Shown: piece by piece, positions 54,985 to 64,000 of the stretch
Numbering within the stretch: the stretch's first letter is position 1
Layout: every line of letters starts with the position of its first letter
Assembly: GCA_036435485.1 (NCBI GenBank)
Contig: CM071594.1
Span: 201,526,216 to 201,590,215, forward strand
Direction: 5' to 3'
Origin: Saposhnikovia divaricata
Lineage: Eukaryota; Streptophyta; Magnoliopsida; Apiales; Apiaceae
DNA length: 64,000 bases
Program-made: the position numbers and the translations under genes
Notes under the pieces: generated by a model
Told to the model about the DNA's origin: nothing
What the model saw: the letters and a program-made list of their open reading frames with translations, nothing else
Database searches by the model: none

Positions 54985-57174
54985 TATATATATAAAGGAG
55001 GATAGCGGGAGTTTAGATGGCGCTCTAAGATCGTCTCAATCTATTTTTCTAATTTTCTAGAATTTTAGAATTTTAAACACTAATAAATATAAAAAAATCA
55101 ATTAACATATTAGAAGTAGAATAGGTGTTCGAATTTATAAAGGAGAGGAGTTCGAATTTATAGGGAGGACATATGATTAGAAGTTCTATTGGAAGTATAA
55201 TAAGTATTTATAAGGTATACGATTAAAAGTTGTATTGGAAGTAGAATAGAAGTTCAAATTTATAGAAAATAAGAGTTCGAATTTATAGAAAAAATATATA
55301 AATAAACGTTCTACTAGAAGTAGAATAGGTGTTTGAATATATAGAGCAGACATGTAATTAAATATTTTATAGAAAGTACGATCTTCTTAAATTATATATT
55401 TTTTATATAAGTTAATTATACTTATATTAGGAAAATTTATTCATAAATCCAATACTATTATCATAAAAAAAGTCACCGTATTTAAAAAGAAAAGAATTGA
55501 TGTGTTAACATAATAAAAGAACAATCTCATGCAAGAATCCTAAATAAATACAGGAGTATCTATAATATAAGAGAAAATAAGATGTGTTTTTATTTTCTAA
55601 AACTCCAAAAATTACGGTTTTGATCTTAACGAGAGAGTAGCTCAATAGGAATACCCGTGTTTAACGAGAAAACGGTTTATTAGAGAATATTATATATGTT
55701 AAATATTAAAATTTAATATTGATGATATAAGAGAAGATAAATATATTTTGAATTTTTTATGATTTTTGGATTTTAAATATTAATAACTAAAAACTATTTT
55801 TAAACATATTAGAAGCATAATACGTCTTCAAATTTATAGATAATAAGAGTTTGAATTTATAGGGAAAACATATAATTAAAAGTCAATATATATATATATA
55901 TATATATATAGTTGCACTCCATAGCAAACACTTTATATAACAAACAATAAAGAACACCTCATATCTAATATAATTTAAGAGTTCCGTCATAGCACCCAAT
56001 ACAAAAAGTTATTATTTTTTTACCCTCTAGCAAACCAGCAAAAAAAAAAAATTTGAAAATTTACTGTTCATCTGATGACGTCATGATGACGTCATCAGGT
56101 GACCAATAATTTCAATTTTTTTTTTGCAGACTTGATGGAGGGTAAAAAAATAATAACTTTTTGTATTGGGTGCCCCTGGCGGGGCCAAAGGATCTAATAG
56201 ATCTAAGGTGTTCTTTGTTGTTTGTTATATAAGAGTGTTCTGTATAGAGCAAAGGCCTATATATATATAAAGGAGGATACGCGGGCGTTTAGGTGGCGCG
56301 TTAAGATCGCTTCATTCTACTTTTCTAATTTTCTAGAATTTTAGAATTTTAAGTATGAATAAATAAATTAATATTTTTCAACATATTAGAAGTAGAATAG
56401 GTGTTCGAAATTATAGAGGAGAAGAGTTCGAATTTATAGGAAAGACATATAATTAGAAGTTCTATTAAAAGTAGAATATGTATTTTATAAGGCATATGAT
56501 TAAAAGTTCTATTGGAAGTAGAATAGAAGTTCGAATTTGTAGAGAATAAGAGTTCGAAATTATAGAAAAAACATATAATTAAAAGTTCTATTGTAAGTAG
56601 AATAGATGTTCGAATATATAGAGTAGACATATAATTAAATATTTTATTGGAAGTAAAATACAAGGGCGATGATGACATCTTTTACGATCTTTTAAAATTA
56701 TATATTTTTATATAACTTAATTATAATTCTATTATTAAGAAAATATATTCATACATCCAATACTATTCTCATAAAAAAAAATTCGTATTTAAAAAAAATT
56801 GATGTGTTAACATAATAAAAGAATAAATATAGGAGTATCTATAATATAAAAGAAAATAAGATGTATTTTCATTTTTTAAAACTCCATAAATTTTAGAAAG
56901 TTTAGAAAAAGTGAAAATTGGAATTCACTCTATTTTTAGGTTTTGATTTTATGAAAAAATTTGTTATAAAAGATAAGTATCATCAATAATACGTAATGAA
57001 ATTGGAATTTCGATCCCAAATGAGAGCGGCTCAAAACGTGTTTAACGGGAAGACGGCTCACTATAAAAGATTGTATTAGCTAATAGAATTTGATAATAAT
57101 GTTATAAATTTTATTTTATTTTTAGGATTCTATTTTTATGGATAAATATTGTTATACAAGTAAAATATACTAAC
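54985..57174. repeat. Directly duplicated AT-rich Helitron-like unit, separated by a MITE
   Basis: TATATATAAAGGAGGATA begins at about 54986 and 56261. Both copies go on with GGCGCTCTAAGATCG or GGCGCGTTAAGATCG, CTAATTTTCTAGAATTTTAG, and many GAAGTAGAATAGGTGTTCGA-like words. The copies are about 0.9 kb and AT-rich, with no ORF above chance. Their start resembles that of the second Helitron (TCTATATAAAGGA), so they are probably decayed members of the same group. Confidence 0.65.
55911..56256. mobile_element. Foldback MITE with arms of about 170 bp
   Basis: The left arm from 55911 and the reverse complement of the right arm from 56256 match along most of their length, for example TTATATAACAAACAA, AAAGAACACCT, and CACCCAATACAAAAAGTTAT followed by TATTTTTTTACCCTC. 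The centre (56074-56096) is a perfect palindrome holding two TGACGTCA sites. It is flanked by (TA)n, so a TA duplication is likely but cannot be proved. No ORF. Confidence 0.85.
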
Positions 57175-58483
57175 TGTTGGTCACAGAGGCATGCCTGAAT
57201 ACATCTAATAACAAGCCTAAGTACGTGTAATGCTATGCATTACCTACATGACCTCTTAACTAAGGGAACCTCTAGTTGTAGAGTTTTTATTTGTTCTGTA
57301 CTTGTAATAGGCATCAAATTCTAGTTGTGTTACTGTAATTATAAAGTTAAGAATAATGCTTGAAAGAAGTTCCAAGGTTCATGCCTCAAGCAAGGAGATA
57401 AAGACTGCCAAATAATCACAGTTGGGATTTGAAGAAAAGAAGAATTTGCCTAAGTACCAATTCGAGAAGTACATTTGTCTATTCGAGAAGTCTAGCATTC
57501 GAGAAGTCAGAGATTCGATATCTCAGAAGACATTATTCGATATCTCTGAATACACTGTTCGATATCTCATTCGATATCTCAGAGATTCGATATGTCTATC
57601 ACTCTATTCGAGAACTCATGGAGTCAACAAGTCAAAGCATCATTCGAGTTCTCTAAGAGTCAACAAATCAATGATCTATTCGATATCTCAAGGACTAAAG
57701 AAGCTATTCGACATCTCAGGGATTCGATATGTCAAAATGCTCTATTCGATATCTCAAGGAGTCCCAGAGAAAAGAGCTATTCGAGAAGTGATTCGATATG
57801 TAAATATAACACTATTCGAGAACTCAGAGTTATCGATTAAGTCAATTCGAGTTCTCGAATCAATCACTTAGCCACTTCTCGAATACATTCTTGGAGACAA
57901 AATACTGAAGAATTGTACAAGTCAGAAACCTGCAACAAGCCAAGATGCTTTATTTGACTATGTACTATAAAGCAGATTGGAAAGCCTACAAAGAAGCTTG
58001 GAGAGATAAGACAAAGGGACAAGGAGCTAAAGAAGTGGATCTGAACAGGTTTTGCAAAGTCAAATCTGTAACCGTTTGGACTCTTACTCAAATAAGATAG
58101 ACAGACTGGAAAGTATTTTGTTTACCTACCTTATTTGTAGTAAGTAGGTGTATCCATGTCTATAAGGATACAGCCTCACTTCCTTAGCTACAGAGAGAGA
58201 GAGAGAGGGTGTGATAAGTTTTTCAATATACATCTCAAGAAATATCTCTCTAAGAAAAACGAAGGTGAGAATACTACCATTTGTATTCACAAATTGTAGC
58301 AAAATCTTTATCTAATAAAATATTAGATTAAAGTGATATTGTGTTGCGTTTGTCTTTGTTATCTGTTCTTACATATTTTACACTTTCAACACATATCTTG
58401 CTGCAAAGATTCAAGAACGAAGAAAAGTTCAAGAATCCATTCACCCCCCCTCTGTATTCTTTTACTGTATTCAATACTCAACA
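57175..58483 (+). repeat. SIRE-type 5' LTR
   Basis: 1309 bp; TGTTG and CAACA are inverted termini. It holds a cluster of TTCGA words (57460-57890) and a GA microsatellite near 58194. The 149-codon frame at 57422-57871 is a by-product of the TTCGATATCTC repeats. Confidence 0.85.
57460..57890. promoter_or_regulatory. Cluster of TTCGAGAA / TTCGATATC words in the LTR
   Basis: About ten TTCNNGAA cores (TTCGAGAA or TTCTCGAA) and about ten TTCGATATCTC words lie within 430 bp. TTCNNGAA is the core of heat-shock elements, and heat-responsive copia LTRs in plants use such clusters. The strict triple GAA-TTC-GAA arrangement is not obvious here, so a regulatory role is only a possibility. Confidence 0.45.
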
Positions 58484-58485
58484 AG

Positions 58486-58500
58486 TGGTATCAGAGCAGG
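58486..58500 (+). other. SIRE-type primer binding site
   Basis: TGGTATCAGAGCAGG, two bases after the LTR; complement of the initiator Met tRNA 3' end. Confidence 0.93.
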
Positions 58501-58527
58501 CTGTTTTAATCTAAACAGAAAACGATC

Positions 58528-60776
58528 ATGAGTTCGCATACACCAAAGACTAGAGGTACGGTGAAGGTCCCTAAGTTCGACAAAGAGAATTACAACCTCT
58601 GGAAAATAAAAATGTTGTTGTTCATCAAAGCTGCCAATCCTCTCTATCCTGACATCCTCAAGAATGGTCCATTTGTACCACAACAAGAAATTGTTGAATC
58701 TACAGTGGGCACAATAGTCATTCCTAGATCATATGTTGCAAAAGAGCCATCCAAATGGACGGACTCAGAGAAGGAGAAGGTTGCCCTAGACAGTCATCTC
58801 ATGTTGCTGATCATAGACTCCATGGATATGTCGATGTTTGCTAATATAGCATCATGCACATCAACCAAGGACATGTGGAACCACATCGAGGTATTATGTG
58901 AAGGGACAGAGGAGGTAAGAGAAAATAGGAAACAGATACTGGTCACACAGTATGAAGCTTTCATGGCACAGTCCAAAGAAAGTATTACTGATGTGTTTGA
59001 AAGATTTCACAAGCTGGTGACTGAGCTTCAAATGAATGGGAAGGTTTACAGCACTAAAGAATTGAACATGAAGTTTCTACTATCTGCACCAAACCATCTA
59101 GAGCAAAGGGTCATATCTCTAAGAGAAAGAGATTTGAACAAAGTCACATATGATGTGCTCTATGGGGTTTTAAAAACTCATGAGCTTGAGTTGCTTCAGA
59201 AGAGGGCTATCCAAGCCAACCAAGGCAGAATGATAAACACATCCTGTGCCTTGATTGTCAATAAATCCGTTCAAGACCTGGAAGCATCTACAAGTCAACT
59301 GAGAATAGAAGAGATAGTAGATGATGAAGAGACTGAAGAAGAAGTGACTGAACCTGTTGATGAAAAGGAAGAAGATGAGTTCTTTACTCTTGAAGAGTTG
59401 GATGCCATGGAAAACACTTCATATGCTTTTATGGCTAGAAAATTCCCAAACATCAGATTTAAGAGGAATCAGCCCTTCAAGTCTAGATCTCAAAATCATT
59501 CATTCAACAAGAGCAAGGCACCTGTGAAAGCAAACAAAAACAAATTCAAAACCAGCTATGTGGATAGGTCATCTGTGAGATGTTATAGATGCAATGACCT
59601 AGGGCATTTTGCCAGTGAATGCAAGAAGCCTAAGAAGAAGGATAAGGAGTTTCTTGAGCTTGAAGCTAAGTATGAGGCTCTGCTAAAGAAGCATGCACCA
59701 GGTAAGGCCTACATAGCTGAAGGGAAGTGTTGGGATGATTCTGATAGTGATGGAGAAGAACAAGAATTCTGCAACTATGCCTTGATGGCCAACTCCAAGG
59801 AAGAACCATCTGAATCAGACTCTCAGGTACCATCCCTCACTACTATAGACAAGTCTGTTTCTGAATACATATCTATGGTTGAACAACTATCTGTTGAGAT
59901 GTTTAATATTCATACTAGTATGACTGCTGCTAATGAAGAGATTGCTAAACTGTCCACTAGGAATGAACTGTTAAACAAAAGAAATGAGGAACTAGAACTA
60001 ACTGCTATGCAAATAGAAAACCTTAAACAAGAAATCGAATATCTAAAGAATAAGGTTCTATGTGCTAGTCAAGTTGAGAAAGCTCTTATGGATGAACTAG
60101 CTGAAAATGAATTTAAATTGAAAACATTCAAGAATTCCTCTAGTCTATTGCAGTCCTACCATGAGAAAAATCTAGCTAGACCTAAGGCTGCCATTGGACT
60201 TGATTATGACACTCTCAAGCAGAGGAAAGGCTATGCAGTCATTGAAGATGACATTGTTGTTCAAGAGGAAGTGCCTCAGGTTTTGAAAAAGGCTGAGACC
60301 CCAATATTTAAAACACCAACACTTGAGATTGATGAGGATGCCTTACTCATTAAGCAAATGTTGGATGATGAAGATAAGGCACAATCAAGTGAACAACAAG
60401 CATCCTCTAAGAGAGAGAATGTCAAAACCAAAGCCAAGGAGTCAGTAGGAGGTAAACCTAGACTTGAGAAATTTGTGAAGTTTGTTTCAGCTGGGAATAA
60501 TGAGGTTGAGAAGAAAGTGGCTAAAAAGAAACAAAACAGGAATGGCAAATTAGGGATTAACAAGGACAACAACTATGCTTATGTGCCCAATGCCCCTAGG
60601 AAAGTTTGTCAAAATTGTTTTAGCACTAATCATTTAACTCATGCATGGATTTTGGACAGTGGATGCTCAAACCATATGACTGGTGATATGGCCCTGCTAT
60701 CACAGTATGAGGAGAAGGCTGGCCCAATGGTTGCTTTTGGAGATGACAGCATTGGCAACACACGGGATATGGCAAG
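58528..60776 (+). pseudogene. SIRE-type gag and protease
   Basis: About 750 codons from the first ATG after the PBS. UBN2-like gag N-terminus (FDKENYNLWKIKMLLFI at 17-33, then the gag core to about 260). An acidic stretch (EEIVDDEETEEEVTEPVDEKEEDE) and a CCHC knuckle at 352 (CYRCNDLGHFASEC) follow, then a long coiled-coil-like segment (about 450-550). The protease active site WILDSGCSNHMTG is near 710. A one-base frameshift near 60760 moves the coding frame into the next ORF, so the final 12 codons of this frame (to 60810) are not original. Confidence 0.92.
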
Positions 60777-62126
60777 TTGGAAATTGGAAATGTCATCATT
60801 GAGAATGTAGCACTGGTCAAGGGACTCAAGCACAATCTACTGAGTGTTGGTCAATTTACTGACAGAGGCTTCAAAGTGAATTTTGACAAAGATGAATGTT
60901 TGATCACCCACAAAAAGACTGGTGACTTTGCTCTATCTGGAGTAAGGAAAGGAAGCCTGTTTGTAGCCAATATGAACTCTGCAAACAAGGACAAAATTTG
61001 TTGCTTTTACTCAAAAGCATCAAATGAAGACAGTTGGCTGTGGCATAAGAAGCTATCACACTTGAACTTCAAAGGCATTAATTCTCTAGTCAAAAGAGAG
61101 TTAGTAAGAGGCATGCCCACACTTGAATTCTGTGAAGAAGGAGTGTGTGAGGCTTGTCAAAAGGGAAAAATGAAAAGATCAAGCCACAAGTCAAAGACAG
61201 TGACATCAATAACCAAGCCCCTACAACTAATTCATATGGACTTGTTTGGGCCTGTCAATATTATGTCACTAGGAAGGAAAAAGTATGCTCTGGTGATGGT
61301 TGATGATTTCACAAGGTATACATGGGTAGAATTTCTGGCATCAAAAGATGAGACTCCCCAAGTAATCATTGAGCATATAAAGAAAATTGACAAGGAAGCA
61401 AAGGCCAACAATGCAAGTGTGATTGCATTAAGGAGTGATAATGGAACAGAGTTCAGAAATGCCATGCTTGAAGCATTCTGCAAAGAAAATGGTATTTCTC
61501 AACAATTCTCCGCTCCAAGGACTCCACAACAAAATGGAGTTGTTGAAAGAAAGAATAGAACTCTGATTGAGGCTGCTAGAACAATGTTACTTGATGCAAA
61601 GATGCCTACATGTTTTTGGGCTGAGGCTGTGAGCACTGCATGCTATATCCAAAACAGAACCCTCATCAACAAAAACACTGGAAAGATACCTTACAACTTG
61701 ATGAGTGGAAAGAAGCCCACCCTAAAGTATGTTCATACTTTTAGAAGCAAATGCTTTGTGTTAAAAGACAACTCGGCAAATGTTGGAAAGTTTGATGCAA
61801 AAGCATTTGAAGGAATTTTTCTTGGCTACTCTATGGAAAGAATTGCATACAAAGTTTATGTCATCACTCAAAAGAAAGTTATGGAAAGTACAGATGTGAC
61901 ATTTGATGACAGCAAACTACCTGGATTAGAAGCAGCCAATGATGAAGATAAAGATCCTTTGAAGTTTGACAATCTAGATGATTCTGATGAGGAGATTGAA
62001 ACTGAATTTGAGCCCACAATTCAACAAACTCAAGTGAATGAAGAACCTGTGTCAACCAACAATGAAGAAACAAGCATCCAAGACACACCTGTGATTTGTG
62101 GAAACTTCACAGGGGGAGGAAATTGA
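60777..62126 (+). pseudogene. SIRE-type integrase
   Basis: 449 codons. Pre-integrase HHCC domain with H90, H95, C124 and C127. The DDE core is complete: D155 (HMDLFGPV), D221 (RSDNGTEF) and E257 (NGVVERKN), with 35 residues between D and E. The C-terminal part (about 330-449) is acidic and leads towards RT. The first residues continue the protease region after the frameshift, so the ATG at 60777 is internal. The frame ends at TGA near 62126; the next coding segment is offset. Confidence 0.93.
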
Positions 62127-62691
62127 AATGATCATGATCTGGATGATGAAGCAACATCAAGGCTGAGAAATCAATCTGGACATACAAGGAAATGGGATAG
62201 ATCACATACTGCAGATCAGATAATTGGAGATCCAAATACAGGAGAACAAGGAGAGCAACTCTAAATGAATGTCTCTATGGTTGCTTTCTATCCCAAGTTG
62301 AGCCTAAGAAACTTGAAGATGCATTGTTGGATCCTGATTGGATAATTGCTATGCAAGAGGAGCTAAACCAATTTGAAAGAAGCAAAGTATGGGAACTTGT
62401 GCCTGCACCAAAGGATAGAACCATTGTTGGAACAAAATGGGTTCTAAGGAATAAGATGGATGAAAATGGTGTAGTCGTAAGAAACAAATCAAGGTTGGTT
62501 GCAAAAGGATACTCTCATCAGGAGGGCATTGACTATGATGAGACTTTTGCCCCTGTTGCCAGACTAGAGGCCATCAGAATTTTCTTGGCATTTGCTGCAC
62601 ATTCTAATTTCAAGGTCTATCAAATGGATGTCAAGAGTGCATTTCTGAATGGGGAGTTGGAAGAAGAAGTATATGTGCAACAGCCACTGGC
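62127..62691 (+). pseudogene. SIRE-type RT, N-terminal part
   Basis: After the stop at 62126, degraded linker sequence runs to a frameshift near 62235. From there the RT frame is open: LEDALLDPDWIIAMQEELNQFERSKVWELVP, then GTKWVLRNKMDENG and VYQMDVKSAFLNGEL. A second frameshift near 62690 (after VYVQQP) ends it; the codons that follow to 62827 are out of frame. Confidence 0.9.
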
Positions 62692-63834
62692 TTTGAGGAT
62701 CCACAATTCCCTCACTTTGTCTACAGATTGCTTAAAGCATTGTATGGACTTAAGCAAGCTCCTAGGGCATGGTATGACACATTGTCACAATTTCTACTTG
62801 AGAATCAATTCTCTAGAGGCACACTAGACAAGACACTGTTTTACAAGAAACATGGTGATGATATTATCTTAGTTCAAATCTATGTGGATGATATCATATT
62901 TGGCTCTACAAATGAGAAGCTGTGTGAGAAATTCTCTAAGCTCATGCAGAGCAGATATGAGATGAGTATGATGGGAGAGTTAACATTCTTTCTTGGGCTG
63001 CAAGTGAGTCAAAGGAAGGATGGAATTTTTATAAGCCAAACCAAATACATCAAGGATCTATTGAAGAAATTTGACTTAGAAGAATGCTCACCTGCAAAGA
63101 CACCCATGGCCACTGCCACCAAGTTAGATGAAGATAGTAAGGGCAAGAAGGTAGATATCTCAATCTACAGAGGCATGGTTGGTTCTATACTCTACCTCAC
63201 TGCCAGTAGGCCAGACATCATGTTTGCAACATGCTTGTGTGCAAGGTTTCAATCAAATCCAAAGGAATCACATATGATAGCAATAAAGAGGATTTTCAGA
63301 TATCTGAAGGGCATACCAAACTTAGGGTTATGGTATCCTAAGGACACAGGGTTCAATCTGGTTGGTTATTCTGATGCTGATTATGCTGGATGCAGAGTGG
63401 ATAGGAAAATCACCTCAGGTAGCTGCCAGTTTCTTGGACAAAGGTTAGTCTCTTGGTACAGCAAGAAACAACAATCTGTGTCAACCTCCACAGCTGAAGC
63501 TGAGTACATAGCTGCTGGAAGTTGCTGTGCTCAAGTGCTTTGGATCAGAAACCAACTTAGAGATTATGGACTTGTGTTGGAAAGAATTCCAATCATGTGT
63601 GACAACACAAGTGCAATCTCTATAGTTTCCAATCCTGTCAATCATTCTAGGACAAAGCACATTGACATCAGATATCACTTCATAAGGGAGCATGCAACTA
63701 ATGGAACCATTGAGTTACATTATGTTCCCACAGAGAAACAACTAGCTGACATATTCACTAAGCCATTAGATGAAGCCACCTTCACAAGGTTGGTTAGTGA
63801 GATTGGAATGCTGAATTCTTCAAATTCTTGCTGA
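62692..63834 (+). pseudogene. SIRE-type RT active site and RNase H
   Basis: Open from about 62692; the ATG at 62728 (LKALYGLKQAPRAWY) is internal. RT catalytic YVDDIIFG is near residue 52 of that frame. The connection domain follows (SRPDIMFATCLCARFQSNP), then RNase H (YSDADYAGC, STAEAEYIAA, CDNTSAISI, HIDIRYHFIRE), ending QLADIFTKPL and GMLNSSNSC-stop at 63834. RT and RNase H copy the RNA into cDNA in the particle. This stretch has no internal stop. Confidence 0.94.
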
Positions 63835-64000
63835 GTGAATATATCAACTAGATTGTTGCAGCAGTAAATACTTACTTTATCAAATGCTCAATATTCCTAA
63901 AGTAAGTATTGGTTGGATTATGATTTATAAATATTCCACAATGCTGCATATGTTGAAAATCATACATCTTTAGCTTGAAATTTCTGTGAAATTTTGAGAA
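63835..64000 (+). other. Sequence after SIRE pol, cut by the window end
   Basis: Non-coding in view. It contains the inverted pair ATACTTACTTTA...TAAAGTAAGTAT (about 63868-63908). No PPT or LTR is seen yet. Confidence 0.5.

Larger units (their letters stand above)
57175..64000 (+). mobile_element. Ty1/copia SIRE-type LTR retrotransposon, 3' end outside the window
   Basis: The 5' LTR is 57175-58483 (TGTTGG...CAACA), followed by a PBS for initiator Met tRNA. Then come gag with a CCHC knuckle, protease, integrase, RT and RNase H, in copia order. The long gag, the UBN2-type N-terminus and the RT/IN sequence suit the SIRE/Maximus lineage. That lineage often has a further ORF after pol, but the window ends 166 bp after pol, so this and the 3' LTR are unseen. 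Three frameshifts break pol. Confidence 0.9.

Noticed and set aside
57422..57871. 149-codon frame with repeated SIREVRDSI-like peptide
   Set aside because: Caused by TTCGATATCTC repeats in the LTR.
63835..64000. Possible start of an envelope-like ORF after SIRE pol
   Set aside because: Only 166 bp are visible and I see no coding signal; it cannot be judged from this window.

Overview
The window is plant nuclear DNA made almost wholly of nested transposable elements. I see no ordinary host gene, tRNA, rRNA or CRISPR array. The mix of families points to a flowering plant, probably a eudicot with a large repeat-rich genome: Ty3/gypsy Tat, Athila-like and Tekay/Del chromovirus elements, a SIRE-type Ty1/copia element, L1-type LINEs, Helitrons and foldback MITEs. 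I do not name a species.

Layout. 1-3117 is non-coding, with a MITE-like element (820-1207) and a two-length tandem array (1877-2225). 3118-36992 is a small minus-strand Helitron of about 0.9 kb split by a 33-kb Tat retrotransposon (3200-36169, LTRs 492 bp, TSD TTTAC). The Tat element has taken two further insertions. One is a non-autonomous Athila-like element (4685-10720, TSD TGGCT) in its gag. The other is a 15.3-kb Tekay element on the minus strand (Tekay-1, 16110-31407, TSD TCTCC), which cuts the Tat element's own antisense, intron-bearing ORF in two. The Tat 3' non-coding region carries six tandem-repeat blocks (33891-35464). 36993-39716 holds diverged copies of an AT-rich repeat and a 5'-truncated L1 LINE (37470-39301, TSD AACATTATAT). 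39717-54984 is a second Helitron containing a second truncated LINE (39872-53846). That LINE is interrupted by a second Tekay element (Tekay-2, 40006-53239), whose 3' LTR end and adjacent LINE sequence are deleted. 54985-57174 is a duplicated Helitron-like AT-rich unit separated by a near-perfect foldback MITE (55911-56256). 57175-64000 is the 5' LTR and gag-pol of a SIRE-type copia element that runs off the window.

Coding content is retroelement protein only: gag, protease, reverse transcriptase, RNase H and integrase. Nearly all of it is broken by stops or frameshifts, although LTR pairs differ by only about 0.3-1% (counted by eye). Three kinds of accessory ORF stand out. First, both Tekay copies carry a homologous ORF between the primer binding site and gag, acidic at the N-terminus and Arg-rich at the C-terminus. 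Second, the Tat element has an antisense ORF with two visible introns, its own TATA box and an acidic tail now 15 kb away. Third, LINE-1 has two RNase H-like ORFs in series, one with all four acidic catalytic residues and one lacking two of them.
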